Source: a virus. Taken from it: 54,824 nucleotides of DNA. The number at the start of each line of letters is the position of its first letter. Positions within the stretch are counted from its first letter, which is position 1. The notes beneath the pieces were generated by a model. That model saw nothing but the letters and a program-made list of their open reading frames with translations, did no database searches and was not told where the DNA came from. Shown here in pieces: positions 23,462 to 33,318 of this stretch. The stretch lies in IMG/VR virus record IMGVR_UViG_3300032240_002260, positions 1 through 54,824 of that record, one strand, 5' to 3'. The position numbers and the translations under genes were made by a program.

Positions 23462-24442
23462 ATGATACAAATAAATTTATTTTGTGGTAAAGATCAAACA
23501 GGTCATAGATCTACTATAACTAAAGCCGCATTAAATCAGTTAGCTAGTATATCTGAAAATAATAAAAGTCAAATAGATCTTTTAATATACCATGATGAGA
23601 ATGAAGAATCTTTATGGGAAGCTGAGGCTTATAAATTGGTACAAAAAAATATATCTACCACTTTAGTTAGTATGCCTAATAATGAATACATGGAAAAGCT
23701 TAAAATAGCTTTACAATCAGAGCATGAGTATTCATGCAAATGGGATAATGACGTGTTCGTAAATTCAGACATTTGGAATTATTTGATAGAGAATATAGAA
23801 GTTGTTAAAGATCCAAAAGTTTCTTTATTGGCACCAACCCTATCTAATGGAATGCCTACTATAGAATTATTTATAAAAGATTTTCTTACAGAAAAAGAAA
23901 AGGAAGTAGTTGGAAATATTTTTATCAAAGATAATATAGTAAAAGATATTTTTAGTTGCAATTATAATGAAATAATATCTTATATATCTGGCCTAAAAAG
24001 TTGGGATGGAGATAGATATTGGAAAGTTATGGATATGCATAATCCAATTATGGATAGACCTCATTTACCTTGGTATTATAGTATAGCTAAAGGGGTTCAT
24101 CCTGGTAGGTTTTCTTATGATTACAATAAATTTATTTTAGATCATGCTATTAATAATATTGATAAAGTTTTAAATAGCAGTAATTTATATTTAGAGCCAT
24201 ACATAACTCCATATTTTTGTAATAACATATTCCTAACTACAACAGAATATTGGAAAAGATCTCAAGAATTATTCTTTGATAATTGGGATGAGGGACAACT
24301 AACAATGTTGGCTAATAGAGAAAACAAATCCCCAGTATATGTAAGAAATTGTTATGGTATTCATATGGCTTATGGATGTACAAAAAATCAATTGGAAATA
24401 GAAAAAGATTATATTGATAATTTATTTAACAAATTAATATGA
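23462..24442 (+). CDS. Probable GT-A glycosyltransferase
   Basis: A 326-residue protein with a KWDNDVFVN motif (about residues 93-101), a DxD-like metal site, and LLIYHDENEES upstream of it. No close family recognised. Overlaps the next gene by ATGA and starts 2 nt after the fucosyltransferase-like gene. The shared operon supports a sugar-transfer role. Confidence 0.6.
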   Translation: MIQINLFCGKDQTGHRSTITKAALNQLASISENNKSQIDLLIYHDENEESLWEAEAYKLVQKNISTTLVSMPNNEYMEKLKIALQSEHEYSCKWDNDVFVNSDIWNYLIENIEVVKDPKVSLLAPTLSNGMPTIELFIKDFLTEKEKEVVGNIFIKDNIVKDIFSCNYNEIISYISGLKSWDGDRYWKVMDMHNPIMDRPHLPWYYSIAKGVHPGRFSYDYNKFILDHAINNIDKVLNSSNLYLEPYITPYFCNNIFLTTTEYWKRSQELFFDNWDEGQLTMLANRENKSPVYVRNCYGIHMAYGCTKNQLEIEKDYIDNLFNKLI

Positions 24443-25080
24443 TAGACCTATCAATGATAGATATAATTTCTATTAACTGTGTGAATCCAGAAGAGTCTGT
24501 AAAAGCATTATTGTACAGTACAGAAAAAATAAAATTTGGATCCATAAAATTATTCTCTCATGTAAAGCCAGAAAATTTACCAGATCACTTTGAATTTATA
24601 CAAACAGAAAAATTCACTCATGATACTATTAATTGGTTCGCTTTAAATACTCTTCCTAGATATATAAAAAACGATTATGTGTTATCAATTCATGATGACG
24701 GATTTATTTTAAATCCAAATAATTGGAAGAATGAATTTTTAGATTATGATTATATAGGGGCTCCATGGCCTGCATTACCGTGGTGTAATAGGAATCGAGT
24801 AGGTAATGGTGGATTTGTTCTTTACAGTAAAAAATTTTTAAATTATTGTTTAAGTATTCCAAAAACAACTAAACATAATGATGTAGTTATAACTAACGAG
24901 TATTATGATTTTTTTGTAAATAGTGGATGCAAATACGCACCATTAGAAGTTGCGTGTAAATTTTCTTTAGAAAATGAAATACCAGAATGCAAATTCGATC
25001 TTACAAAAACATTTGGATTTCATGGAAAATTAAATCATCAATCAATAAAGTCTATAGAATTATTAAAAAAATATAATTAA
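24439..25080 (+). CDS. DUF5672-type glycosyltransferase-like protein
   Basis: A 213-residue protein. HDDGF (about residues 93-97) acts as a DxD-like site, then DYIGAPWPA (about 111-119) and VGNGGFVLYSKK (about 127-138), the signature of DUF5672, a GT-A related family frequent in polysaccharide loci. M1 or M6 could start translation; the ATGA overlap favours M1. Confidence 0.72.
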   Translation: MIDLSMIDIISINCVNPEESVKALLYSTEKIKFGSIKLFSHVKPENLPDHFEFIQTEKFTHDTINWFALNTLPRYIKNDYVLSIHDDGFILNPNNWKNEFLDYDYIGAPWPALPWCNRNRVGNGGFVLYSKKFLNYCLSIPKTTKHNDVVITNEYYDFFVNSGCKYAPLEVACKFSLENEIPECKFDLTKTFGFHGKLNHQSIKSIELLKKYN

Positions 25081-25081
25081 T

Positions 25082-25927
25082 ATGAAAAATTTAAATGTTT
25101 TCGGAGCATCAGGTTTTATAGGAAGTAGATTCTGTGAAATAAATGCTGCCAATGTGGTTATTCAGGATAGGAATAATTATAAATCTCAAACAAATCAAAT
25201 ACTGTATTTTATTAGTACAGTAGATAATTACAATATACATAAAGATCTTCATTTAGATATCAATACAAATTTAAATGTATTAATGTCTGTATTAGAAAAT
25301 ATCAATAAAGAAGATAAAGACTTTGTATTTAATTTTGTAAGTTCTTGGTTTGTTTATGGAAAAAATGAAGTTCTTCCATTTAATGAAAAGTATTCAATTT
25401 GTAATCCTACAGGTTTTTATTCAATTACAAAAAGAGCAGCTGAGCAATTACTGATTAGTTTTTGTGAAACCTTTGGAATAAAATATAGAATCTTTAGATT
25501 ATCTAATGTTTTAGGAGAGGGAGATACGAAAATATCTAGAAAAAAGAATGCTTTACAACATATGATAAAATGTTTATGCGACAATGAAGAGATCTTTTTA
25601 TACGATGGAGGTAATGCAGTTAGAGATTACATATATGTTGATGATGTATGTAATGCTATTATGCATTGTTTATATAATGCTCCTGTTAATGAAATTATTA
25701 ACATAGGAAGTGGAAGAAGAACTTTACTTAGAGATCTTATTTATATTGCTCAAGATTTATCAAATTCTACTTCTAAAATAAATATTATACAACCTCCACA
25801 TTTTCATGATGTAGTCCAAGTAAAAGACTCGTATCTAGACATTACTAAATTAAAGTCTTATGGATTTGAATCTAAATATAAAGTAGAAGACGTGGTTGCT
25901 AAATTAGTTAATCACTATAAAAAATAA
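25082..25927 (+). CDS. SDR-family NAD-dependent epimerase/reductase
   Basis: A 281-residue extended SDR: GASGFIGS (8-15) binds NAD(P), YSITK (Y113, K117) is the catalytic pair, and DYIYVDD (about 183-189) is the conserved epimerase segment. Likely acts on a nucleotide sugar as a C4 epimerase or reductase, for example the final reduction of a branched or 3,6-dideoxy 4-ketosugar. Exact substrate cannot be read from sequence. Confidence 0.85.
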   Translation: MKNLNVFGASGFIGSRFCEINAANVVIQDRNNYKSQTNQILYFISTVDNYNIHKDLHLDINTNLNVLMSVLENINKEDKDFVFNFVSSWFVYGKNEVLPFNEKYSICNPTGFYSITKRAAEQLLISFCETFGIKYRIFRLSNVLGEGDTKISRKKNALQHMIKCLCDNEEIFLYDGGNAVRDYIYVDDVCNAIMHCLYNAPVNEIINIGSGRRTLLRDLIYIAQDLSNSTSKINIIQPPHFHDVVQVKDSYLDITKLKSYGFESKYKVEDVVAKLVNHYKK

Positions 25928-25940
25928 TTTTTTTATTCTA

Positions 25941-26774
25941 ATGAGTTTTATTACTTTTGATAAAATAGGAATATCTGGTAATTTAGGATCTCAAATACAA
26001 CAGTACGCTTGTTTGTTTGCTATTGCAAAAGAGACTAATAAAAAAATAGTGTTTTCTAAATCTAGTTTAAATCTAGGGTTTGGATTCAAATTTTCTAAAG
26101 CATTAAATGTAGATATCGAATTAGTAGACGATTCTATTATAACGAACTTCGTATCGTTATACCCAGAAGATATTTTATTTGATCAATCTGTATTTTATTT
26201 AGATCCTAATATGAATTATAATGTTACTAATTTACTACATTCATATCAATATTGGTATCCTAAATATAAAGACGAGATTATTAATTTTGCCTGGAATAGT
26301 GAATTATTAGAAGAGGCTAATAAAATAAAACAAGATCTATTACCTAAAGATAAAGAGCTAGTATCTTTACATGTAAGAAGAGGAGACTATCTATTTCCTG
26401 AACATCATCACTTCTGCCAATTAGATAATTCTTATTATGAAGAAGCGCTAAATGATTACATCTCAGAAATAGAAAAATATCACTTTGTTATTTTTTCGAA
26501 TGATATAGCATGGTGTAAAAATAATCTTATAGAAGGAGATATGGTTACATTTATAGATCCTAATTCTGATTACATTGATATGATCCTAATGAGTTTATGT
26601 GATCATAATATTATAGCAAATAGCAGCTTTAGTTGGTGGTCAGCATTTATGAATAAAAATCCTAATAAAAAAATAACAGCTCCTACTAATTATATAAAAA
26701 ACTATAGTAAGTTTAATTTTTTAAATAACAATTATCAAATTCCTGGATGGAAAAAAATATTAAATCAAGCATAG
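25941..26774 (+). CDS. GT11 alpha-1,2-fucosyltransferase-like enzyme
   Basis: A 277-residue GT-B enzyme with the GT11 blocks: GNLGSQIQQYACL (13-25), HVRRGDY (144-150) for GDP-fucose, FSNDIAWC, and a C-terminal SLCDHNIIANSSFSWWSAF (about 217-235). Family members add fucose in alpha-1,2 linkage to surface glycans. The gene overlaps the GT2-GT10 fusion by 28 nt. GDP-fucose synthesis genes are not in the window, so the host must provide it or they lie elsewhere. Confidence 0.88.
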   Translation: MSFITFDKIGISGNLGSQIQQYACLFAIAKETNKKIVFSKSSLNLGFGFKFSKALNVDIELVDDSIITNFVSLYPEDILFDQSVFYLDPNMNYNVTNLLHSYQYWYPKYKDEIINFAWNSELLEEANKIKQDLLPKDKELVSLHVRRGDYLFPEHHHFCQLDNSYYEEALNDYISEIEKYHFVIFSNDIAWCKNNLIEGDMVTFIDPNSDYIDMILMSLCDHNIIANSSFSWWSAFMNKNPNKKITAPTNYIKNYSKFNFLNNNYQIPGWKKILNQA

Positions 26775-28462
26775 AAAAACAAAATAGATTTAAAATTATA
26801 ACTCCTTCATATAATAATGAAGATTGGGTTGAATATAACTTAGCTAGTATTTTAAATCAGACTTATACTAACTATGAAGTTCTTTATGTAGATGATAAAT
26901 CCACAGATAATACATATAAAAAAGTATTAGATATAGTAGGTGACTTGCCTAATTGGAAAATTATTAGCAATGAAAATAATAAAGGCGCTCTTAGTAATTA
27001 CTTTGATAATTTATATTTCGTAGAAGACAATGATATATTAGTACATTTAGATGGCGATGATTGGTTTTATGATGAAAATGTTTTACAAAAGTTAAATGAT
27101 TTTTATAATAGAGAAGATTGCTGGATGACATACGGAGGTTTTTTAGTATTCGAAGGAGAAGATAAAATCCCAGGTGTACCATATCCTCAATCAACAGAAT
27201 ATTCAGATTTTATACATAAGCATAAAAAATATAGGCTGGATTTATGGAGGCCTTCTCATATGAGAACATATAGAGGATTCCTTATAAAAGCAGTTAATAG
27301 AAATGATCTTAAAGATTTAGTAGAAAACAAAGATTATTGGCATGCAAGTGATTTAGCATTTCAATATCCATGTTTAGAAATGTGTTCTAAAGATAAAATC
27401 AAAGTAATAGATTTTTATGCTCATGTTTATAATCAATCTAAGACCAATAAAGATAGAACTAGGGAGAGAGAATCTACAGATAATTCAAAATACGAATTTG
27501 AAATAAGGCAAAGAAAGCATTATACAGAAGGATTAACAGGAGATAAACTTCCCCAAATAAATGTATATCCTATAGATTATTATTCAGAAAGCCATAGCAT
27601 ACCTACAAAATTTACATACGTATATGGATTGTCTAAAGGGGAGTATGATATGACTATTCTATATGACAATTCAATAAATGATTATATAGAAGGGAAAATA
27701 ATTTTAGATCCTAATAAATTAGTAGTTGCATATCAATGTGAACAAAGATCATATTTTAAAAATAATATTTTTGAAAATATAAAAAATCATTACGATAAAT
27801 TTGATTACGTACTTACTTATGATAAAGAATTACTTTCTAGTATACCTAATGCTAAATTTTTACCATCTCAAATTCAAACAACCCAATTTAATAGATTGCC
27901 TAATCCAATGGGACAGCAACCATATTCACCTATATGTGGAGATACCTCATTTGAATTAACTCCTGAAATATTTAAAATCTATCCTAAAAGCAAAATAGTT
28001 TCAGCGGTAGCTTCAAATAAGTCATTTTTGCCCGGTCATGTAAAAAGATTAGAATTTATAAATTCAATTAGTAGTAAAGTAGATTTATTTGGTAGGGGAA
28101 CTAAAAAAGAAATTTTAACTAAATTAGATGCTTTAAAAGATTATATGTTTTCTGTAGCAATAGAAAATTCTAGTGAAGACGATTATTATTTTACAGAAAA
28201 AATAGTAGATTGTTTTTTAACCGGCACTGTTCCAATTTATTATGGATGTCCACATATTGCAGAATTTTTTGATATCAGAGGCATCATAACTTTCCAAAGC
28301 TCAGAAGAATTAATAGAGATCATTGATAATCTATCAGAAAATAAATACAATTCTATGCTTCCATATATAGAATATAATTACAATAAATGTTTTGAATGGC
28401 CTATTAATAATGATATGTTATATGACATGTATTATAAACCTATTTTAAATAAAGATATTTAA
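26747..28462 (+). CDS. Two-domain glycosyltransferase: GT2 fused to GT10-like fucosyltransferase
   Basis: A 571-residue fusion. Residues 15-240: GT-A domain with KIITPSYNNEDW, DDKSTDNTY and a DGDDW metal site (about 99-103). Residues about 310-560: GT10-type domain with FSVAIENSSEDDYYFTEKI (about 467-485) and FLTGTVPIYYG, the donor-site signature of alpha-1,3-fucosyltransferases. One polypeptide could add two successive sugars. The start overlaps the GT11 gene, and the early residues MEKNIKSSIEKQ are non-conserved. Confidence 0.85.
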   Translation: MEKNIKSSIEKQNRFKIITPSYNNEDWVEYNLASILNQTYTNYEVLYVDDKSTDNTYKKVLDIVGDLPNWKIISNENNKGALSNYFDNLYFVEDNDILVHLDGDDWFYDENVLQKLNDFYNREDCWMTYGGFLVFEGEDKIPGVPYPQSTEYSDFIHKHKKYRLDLWRPSHMRTYRGFLIKAVNRNDLKDLVENKDYWHASDLAFQYPCLEMCSKDKIKVIDFYAHVYNQSKTNKDRTRERESTDNSKYEFEIRQRKHYTEGLTGDKLPQINVYPIDYYSESHSIPTKFTYVYGLSKGEYDMTILYDNSINDYIEGKIILDPNKLVVAYQCEQRSYFKNNIFENIKNHYDKFDYVLTYDKELLSSIPNAKFLPSQIQTTQFNRLPNPMGQQPYSPICGDTSFELTPEIFKIYPKSKIVSAVASNKSFLPGHVKRLEFINSISSKVDLFGRGTKKEILTKLDALKDYMFSVAIENSSEDDYYFTEKIVDCFLTGTVPIYYGCPHIAEFFDIRGIITFQSSEELIEIIDNLSENKYNSMLPYIEYNYNKCFEWPINNDMLYDMYYKPILNKDI

Positions 28463-28486
28463 TTAACAAAAACAAATAAAGATAAT

Positions 28487-29161
28487 ATGAAAAATGTGAT
28501 GTTTATACATGCTGGTAATTTAATTGTAGATAAAAATGGAGTCGATAATAAAGATAGATGTCAAAATATAGTAAATGAAATAGCTGATTATATATTGGAA
28601 TCTAAGATATACGAAGACTTAGAATTTATAAGTTTAGAGTTATTAGGAGATCCAAATATTAATTTTAATGTTCCCAAAGGAGTTATTAATTATAATGGAG
28701 CAAATGTCCATCAGTGGGAATTTCCAACTCTAAGAAAAATAATAGAGTATTCTAAATCAAATCCAGAAGATAATATTTTATATGTCCACACAAAAGGATC
28801 GAGTAATAATATAGGAGTTGCTGAATTTAAATGGATAGAAGATGTAAGAAATTATCAATTGTATTTTAATATACTTCAATACAAGGATAGTTTAGAATAT
28901 CTTAAAGAATATGATTGCTGCGGTGTTGAATTGATAGATGACCCAGTTAAACATTATTCCCAAAATTTTTGGTGGGCAAAAGCAAGTCATATAAACACAT
29001 TAGAAAATCCAGAAACAATGCCTCCTGTTTTTGATTATAGGCATAATTGTGAATTTTGGGTATGTTCTAATCCTAACTCTAAATATAAAAGTAAATTTAA
29101 TCTATATAATCATTATATTGATGCACATGATTTTTCAAAACACTTATATACAAAAAAATAA
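28487..29161 (+). CDS. Glycosyltransferase-like protein
   Basis: A 224-residue protein with ILYVHTKGSSN (about residues 96-106) and WIEDVRNYQLYFNI (about 116-129), a pattern seen in GT-like proteins of bacterial polysaccharide loci and large viruses. The C-terminus has FWWAKASHI and a cluster of aromatic residues. A 24-nt A-rich spacer precedes it. Activity not assigned. Confidence 0.6.
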   Translation: MKNVMFIHAGNLIVDKNGVDNKDRCQNIVNEIADYILESKIYEDLEFISLELLGDPNINFNVPKGVINYNGANVHQWEFPTLRKIIEYSKSNPEDNILYVHTKGSSNNIGVAEFKWIEDVRNYQLYFNILQYKDSLEYLKEYDCCGVELIDDPVKHYSQNFWWAKASHINTLENPETMPPVFDYRHNCEFWVCSNPNSKYKSKFNLYNHYIDAHDFSKHLYTKK

Positions 29162-29164
29162 ATT

Positions 29165-29740
29165 ATGAACTACTCTCAATTAAATCAAGACCTTTGGATA
29201 TTATCTAAATTTGATAAAGATTTTAAAGGCTTTTTTGTAGACGTCGGAGCTAATGATGGGATCACAATTAATAATAGTTATCTTTTAGAGCAAAACGGAT
29301 GGAATGGAGTTTGTATAGAACCTAATATACATGAATTTAATAAGTTGAATGAATCTAGAAAATCCAATAACTATCAAGTATGTATTTCAGATTTTAATGG
29401 AAAATGCTATTTTGAAGAGAATGGATTTTTTGGAAAAATATTAGGAAAAAATGCTGGTAATACTGATTGTTTCACCTTAGAATATTTTTTAGATAATATA
29501 GACGCTCCTAAAATTATAGACTACCTATCTATTGATGTTGAAGGAGGTGAATATGATATTATAAAAGACTTTCCATTTGAAAAATATTTTATCAAATATA
29601 TTACAATTGAGCATAATGCTTATGGACATAATTTTGCTTTAAAAAATAATATATACTCTGTACTTTCCAACTATTTTAATATAGAAAAAGAAAATGTAGA
29701 AGGATTTGAAGATTGGTACGTAAATAAAAAAATAATATAA
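29165..29740 (+). CDS. FkbM-family methyltransferase
   Basis: A 191-residue SAM-dependent methyltransferase: FVDVGANDG (24-32, SAM motif I), IEPN (51-54), and YLSIDVEGGEYDII (about 121-134). FkbM enzymes O-methylate sugars or polyketides. In this setting it probably methylates a hydroxyl of the glycan. It follows by 3 nt and precedes the dehydratase by 1 nt. Confidence 0.88.
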   Translation: MNYSQLNQDLWILSKFDKDFKGFFVDVGANDGITINNSYLLEQNGWNGVCIEPNIHEFNKLNESRKSNNYQVCISDFNGKCYFEENGFFGKILGKNAGNTDCFTLEYFLDNIDAPKIIDYLSIDVEGGEYDIIKDFPFEKYFIKYITIEHNAYGHNFALKNNIYSVLSNYFNIEKENVEGFEDWYVNKKII

Positions 29741-29741
29741 T

Positions 29742-30698
29742 ATGACAAAAGTAGTATATGTAACAGGATGTTTAGGACTTATTGGAAGTCATATAACAAG
29801 AGAGTGTTTAGAAAAAGGTTGGTACGTTATGGGAGTAGACGCAGTGACTTATGCTGCAAATACAGACTTATTAGTTGAGTTTACTAAATATGATAATTTT
29901 TCATTTTTAGGAGATGATATTAATAATCTTAAATTTATACATGAGTGTGATTACATTATCAACACCGCAGCAGAAACACACGTAGGCAATTCAATCGCTA
30001 ATTCAGATAAGTTCGTTACTTCTAATATTAATGGAGTCCATACTATTCTTGAACTACTAAGAAATTACAGACAGGAGACAACTAAGGTTCCTATACTACT
30101 TCACTTTTCAACAGATGAAGTATATGGAGACATAGAAGATGGTGCGCATACAGAGAAAGATTTACTTAAACCGTCTAATCCATATTCAGCAACTAAAGCT
30201 GCAGCAGATCAATTAATACTAGCATGGGGTAGGACATACAAAATTCCTTATGTTATAGTAAGACCAACTAATAATTATGGAGTAGGTCAATATGTAGAAA
30301 AGCTTATACCTAAAACATGTAAGTATCTTACTCTTGAAAGAAAGGTACCACTTCATAATGGAGGATCTCCTATTCGTAATTGGCTACATGCTGGAGATAC
30401 TGCTAAAGCTATAGTAACTATAATAGAGTCTGGAGTTCAAAATGAAATATTCAATATTGCTGGTGGATATGAGCAAACAAATTTAGACACTGTAAAGAAA
30501 GTTATAAATAATTACACTGGATTTGATACATTTGATATAAATGATTATATAGATACAGATTATTCCAGACCAGGTCAAGATGTAAGATACGCATTAGATG
30601 ATAACAAACTTAGAAGTCTTGGTTGGGAACCTACAAAAGTATTTGATATAGAAATAAAAAAGATTGTCGAGTATTATAAAAATAAGTTTATATGGTAA
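29742..30698 (+). CDS. Nucleotide-sugar 4,6-dehydratase (RmlB type)
   Basis: A 318-residue extended SDR: GCLGLIGS (9-16), catalytic T124-D125-E126 in STDEVYGD, Y148 and K152, and RPTNNYG followed by EKLIP. The TDE triad is that of dTDP-glucose 4,6-dehydratases; CDP-glucose dehydratases (RfbG) usually read differently. Product: a nucleotide-4-keto-6-deoxyglucose, the substrate for the RfbH-type enzyme at 20308. It overlaps the ThDP enzyme gene by 7 nt, placing it at the head of a five-gene biosynthetic block. Confidence 0.88.
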   Translation: MTKVVYVTGCLGLIGSHITRECLEKGWYVMGVDAVTYAANTDLLVEFTKYDNFSFLGDDINNLKFIHECDYIINTAAETHVGNSIANSDKFVTSNINGVHTILELLRNYRQETTKVPILLHFSTDEVYGDIEDGAHTEKDLLKPSNPYSATKAAADQLILAWGRTYKIPYVIVRPTNNYGVGQYVEKLIPKTCKYLTLERKVPLHNGGSPIRNWLHAGDTAKAIVTIIESGVQNEIFNIAGGYEQTNLDTVKKVINNYTGFDTFDINDYIDTDYSRPGQDVRYALDDNKLRSLGWEPTKVFDIEIKKIVEYYKNKFIW

Positions 30699-32473
30699 AA
30701 GTAAGTGATCTTATTGCCGAATTTTTAAAAGTAAAAAAAATTGATACTGTATTCGGTATTATAGGATCTGCTAATTCACATATTTTTGATTCAATACACA
30801 AATTAGGATATACAAAAATAATTAATACACATCACGAACAAGCAGCTGTAATGGCAATGGGTGCATACTATAGAGCATCAGGTAAATTGTCTGCGGCTAT
30901 TGTTACGGCTGGAGGCGGTGTGACAAATGCAGTAACTGGTGTAGTAAGTAATTGGGCAGACTCAATCCCAGGTATTATCATATCAGGCCAAGAGAATTAT
31001 AACTATGTTAGTACTCAAGAAGATCTAAGAATGTATGGAACTCAAGGTCTTAATATAACTAAGATGCTGAGTGATGTTACAAAGAAAGCAGTAGCATTTG
31101 ATAATGATATGGATATTCAAACTGTTTTAGAAATTTTAGATCATACAACAACTGTAGGTAGGCCAGGACCTGTTTGGTTAGATGTTCCAATGAATCTACA
31201 AGCTAAGATGGTAGAGAGAAGAGATTGGAAATTTATTGAACCTATTACAATAGAAACTGATATAGAATTAATTGTAGATGAGATTAACAAATCTAAAAGA
31301 CCTGTTATAGTAGGTGGTAATGGCATAAGATTATCAGGAGCCAAAAAAGAATTCAATGATCTATTAAACTATCTTAGAATACCAACACTACTTACATGGT
31401 CAGGTATAGATTTATTAGAAGACACTAATCCAAACTTTTTTGGTAGATTTGGTTTATATGGTCAAAGAGCTGCAAACTTTATTGTACAAAATGCAGATCT
31501 AGTAATTGTATTGGGAAGTAGATTGGCACTACCACAAGTTGGATATGACTTTAGTCAATTTGCAAGAGGTGCAAAGATTATTGTTGTTGATATAGATGAA
31601 CTCGAAGGAACTAAATATCCAGTAGAATTTGTTTGGGGAGATTGTAAGACAGTTATAAACAAACTAATTCAATCTTCTTATATGACATGGGGATATAAAG
31701 AAGAGTGGGTTAATCATTGTAATGAACTAAAGACTAAATATCCTTTAGTAGAAGAAGCTCATAAAGATAATGGATATCTGAACTCATATAAATTTATAAC
31801 TAAATTATCTGATCATCTAAAAGATAATCACGTTATAGTTACAGATATGGGAACTGCACTACTTAGTGGCCATCAAAATATAAAGTTAAAGAAAGATCAA
31901 GTAATGTTTACATCTCAAGGTCTTGGTGAAATGGGATATGGTCTTCCTGGTGCATTAGGCGCTGCTGCAGCTTGTCCTGATAAACCTATCTTGTGTATGA
32001 ATTGCGATGGTGGTATTATGATGAATCTACAAGAACTTCACACTATAATTGAAAATGGATTTGATAATGTTAAAATCATTATATTCAATAACGATGGTTA
32101 TTTGATGATTAAGCATACACAAAAAATGTTATTCAAAGGAGACTATGTTAGTGTAGATAAGAAAACAGGTATTGGATTACCTGATTTTAGTAAATTAATG
32201 CCTGCGTTTGGATACAATTATTATGGATTAAAGAAATGGGATGATTTTGACATGGTAGTAAATGCCTTCATAAACAGTAATAAAGCCACAGTACTAGAGG
32301 TGTTTATGGATCCAGAGCAAGATTTCATTCCTAAAGTAAAAGGAGTTCTTAAAGAAGATCTAACTATCATGGCTCCACCTATTGAAGAGATGTCTCCTCT
32401 ATTACCATTTGAAACTGTACAAAAAGAAATGATAGTAGATATTAGTGAAAAATCTAAACTAATTAAAAGATGA
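30692..32473 (+). CDS. ThDP-dependent enzyme, acetolactate synthase/YerE-like
   Basis: A 593-residue ThDP enzyme in three domains: Pyr (1-165) with catalytic E49 in THHEQAAVM, a central domain (about 185-320), and the PP domain (about 370-560) with NCDGGIMMNLQEL and NND binding Mg-ThDP. Close relatives include acetolactate synthases and YerE, which adds a two-carbon unit from pyruvate to a 4-keto-3,6-dideoxysugar. Between a 4,6-dehydratase and an aldolase/dehydrogenase pair, sugar branching is more likely than amino-acid synthesis. Substrate is inferred, not shown. Confidence 0.82.
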   Translation: MVKVSDLIAEFLKVKKIDTVFGIIGSANSHIFDSIHKLGYTKIINTHHEQAAVMAMGAYYRASGKLSAAIVTAGGGVTNAVTGVVSNWADSIPGIIISGQENYNYVSTQEDLRMYGTQGLNITKMLSDVTKKAVAFDNDMDIQTVLEILDHTTTVGRPGPVWLDVPMNLQAKMVERRDWKFIEPITIETDIELIVDEINKSKRPVIVGGNGIRLSGAKKEFNDLLNYLRIPTLLTWSGIDLLEDTNPNFFGRFGLYGQRAANFIVQNADLVIVLGSRLALPQVGYDFSQFARGAKIIVVDIDELEGTKYPVEFVWGDCKTVINKLIQSSYMTWGYKEEWVNHCNELKTKYPLVEEAHKDNGYLNSYKFITKLSDHLKDNHVIVTDMGTALLSGHQNIKLKKDQVMFTSQGLGEMGYGLPGALGAAAACPDKPILCMNCDGGIMMNLQELHTIIENGFDNVKIIIFNNDGYLMIKHTQKMLFKGDYVSVDKKTGIGLPDFSKLMPAFGYNYYGLKKWDDFDMVVNAFINSNKATVLEVFMDPEQDFIPKVKGVLKEDLTIMAPPIEEMSPLLPFETVQKEMIVDISEKSKLIKR

Positions 32474-33318
32474 TTAAAGCAGGAATTATAGGAACAGGTA
32501 ACATTGGTACTGATCTATTATTGAAAATACTGAAGACAAAAGAAATAAAACCTGTTATATTTGCAGGACGTAGAATGAATTCTGATGGTATATCAATTGC
32601 TAAAAGTAAAGGAGTAGAAGTAACAGATAAAGGCATTCAATATTTTATAGAAAATCCTAAATGTTGTGATGTAGTATTTGATTGTACTAGTGCAGCTGAT
32701 GCTATTAAACATGCATCTATATTTGAAGAACAAGGAATTAAAGTAGTGGATCTAACTCCTGCAAAAGTAGGACCTTTGTGTGTACCTAGTATTAATCCAG
32801 AAGTTATATTGACTGAAGGTAATGTTAATATGATCACATGTGGTGGACAAGCTTCTATGCCTATGTTGAATCTAATATCAAAATATTGTGATGGTTTAGA
32901 TTATATAGAGATCGTATCTCAAATTGCATCTAAGAGTGCAGGTATGGCAACTAGAATTAATATTGATTCTTATATTGACACAACAGAAAAAGCTATAAAG
33001 AAATTTACTGGCTGTGATAATTGTAAAGTGATATTGAATCTAAATCCTGCCGAACCTTGTGTTGATATGCAGACTACGATGTTTATTAAATTTAAATCAA
33101 TAAACTTTAATAGTTTAGTAGGAGAGATTTATAAGAAAGTAAAAGAACTTCAAACCTATATTCCATACTATGAATTAGTATTGCCTCCAGTAATCAATGA
33201 TGACATACTAGTTCTAAGTATTAAAGTAAAAGGAACTGGAGATTATCTTCCAGAGTATGCTGGTAATTTGGACATCATTAACTGTGCGGCAATTGAAATA
33301 ACTAAAACATTATTCTAA
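32470..33318 (+). CDS. Acylating acetaldehyde dehydrogenase (MhpF/DmpF type)
   Basis: A 282-residue enzyme interconverting acetaldehyde and acetyl-CoA with NAD. N-terminal GIIGTGNIGTD (6-16) binds NAD; TCGGQA carries the catalytic C124. Family partners are the 4-hydroxy-2-oxovalerate aldolases, and the next gene is one, sharing a base at 33318. Slightly shorter than typical (about 300-315). In a glycan operon the pair may make or use a 2-oxoacid for the ThDP enzyme. Confidence 0.9.
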   Translation: MIKAGIIGTGNIGTDLLLKILKTKEIKPVIFAGRRMNSDGISIAKSKGVEVTDKGIQYFIENPKCCDVVFDCTSAADAIKHASIFEEQGIKVVDLTPAKVGPLCVPSINPEVILTEGNVNMITCGGQASMPMLNLISKYCDGLDYIEIVSQIASKSAGMATRINIDSYIDTTEKAIKKFTGCDNCKVILNLNPAEPCVDMQTTMFIKFKSINFNSLVGEIYKKVKELQTYIPYYELVLPPVINDDILVLSIKVKGTGDYLPEYAGNLDIINCAAIEITKTLF

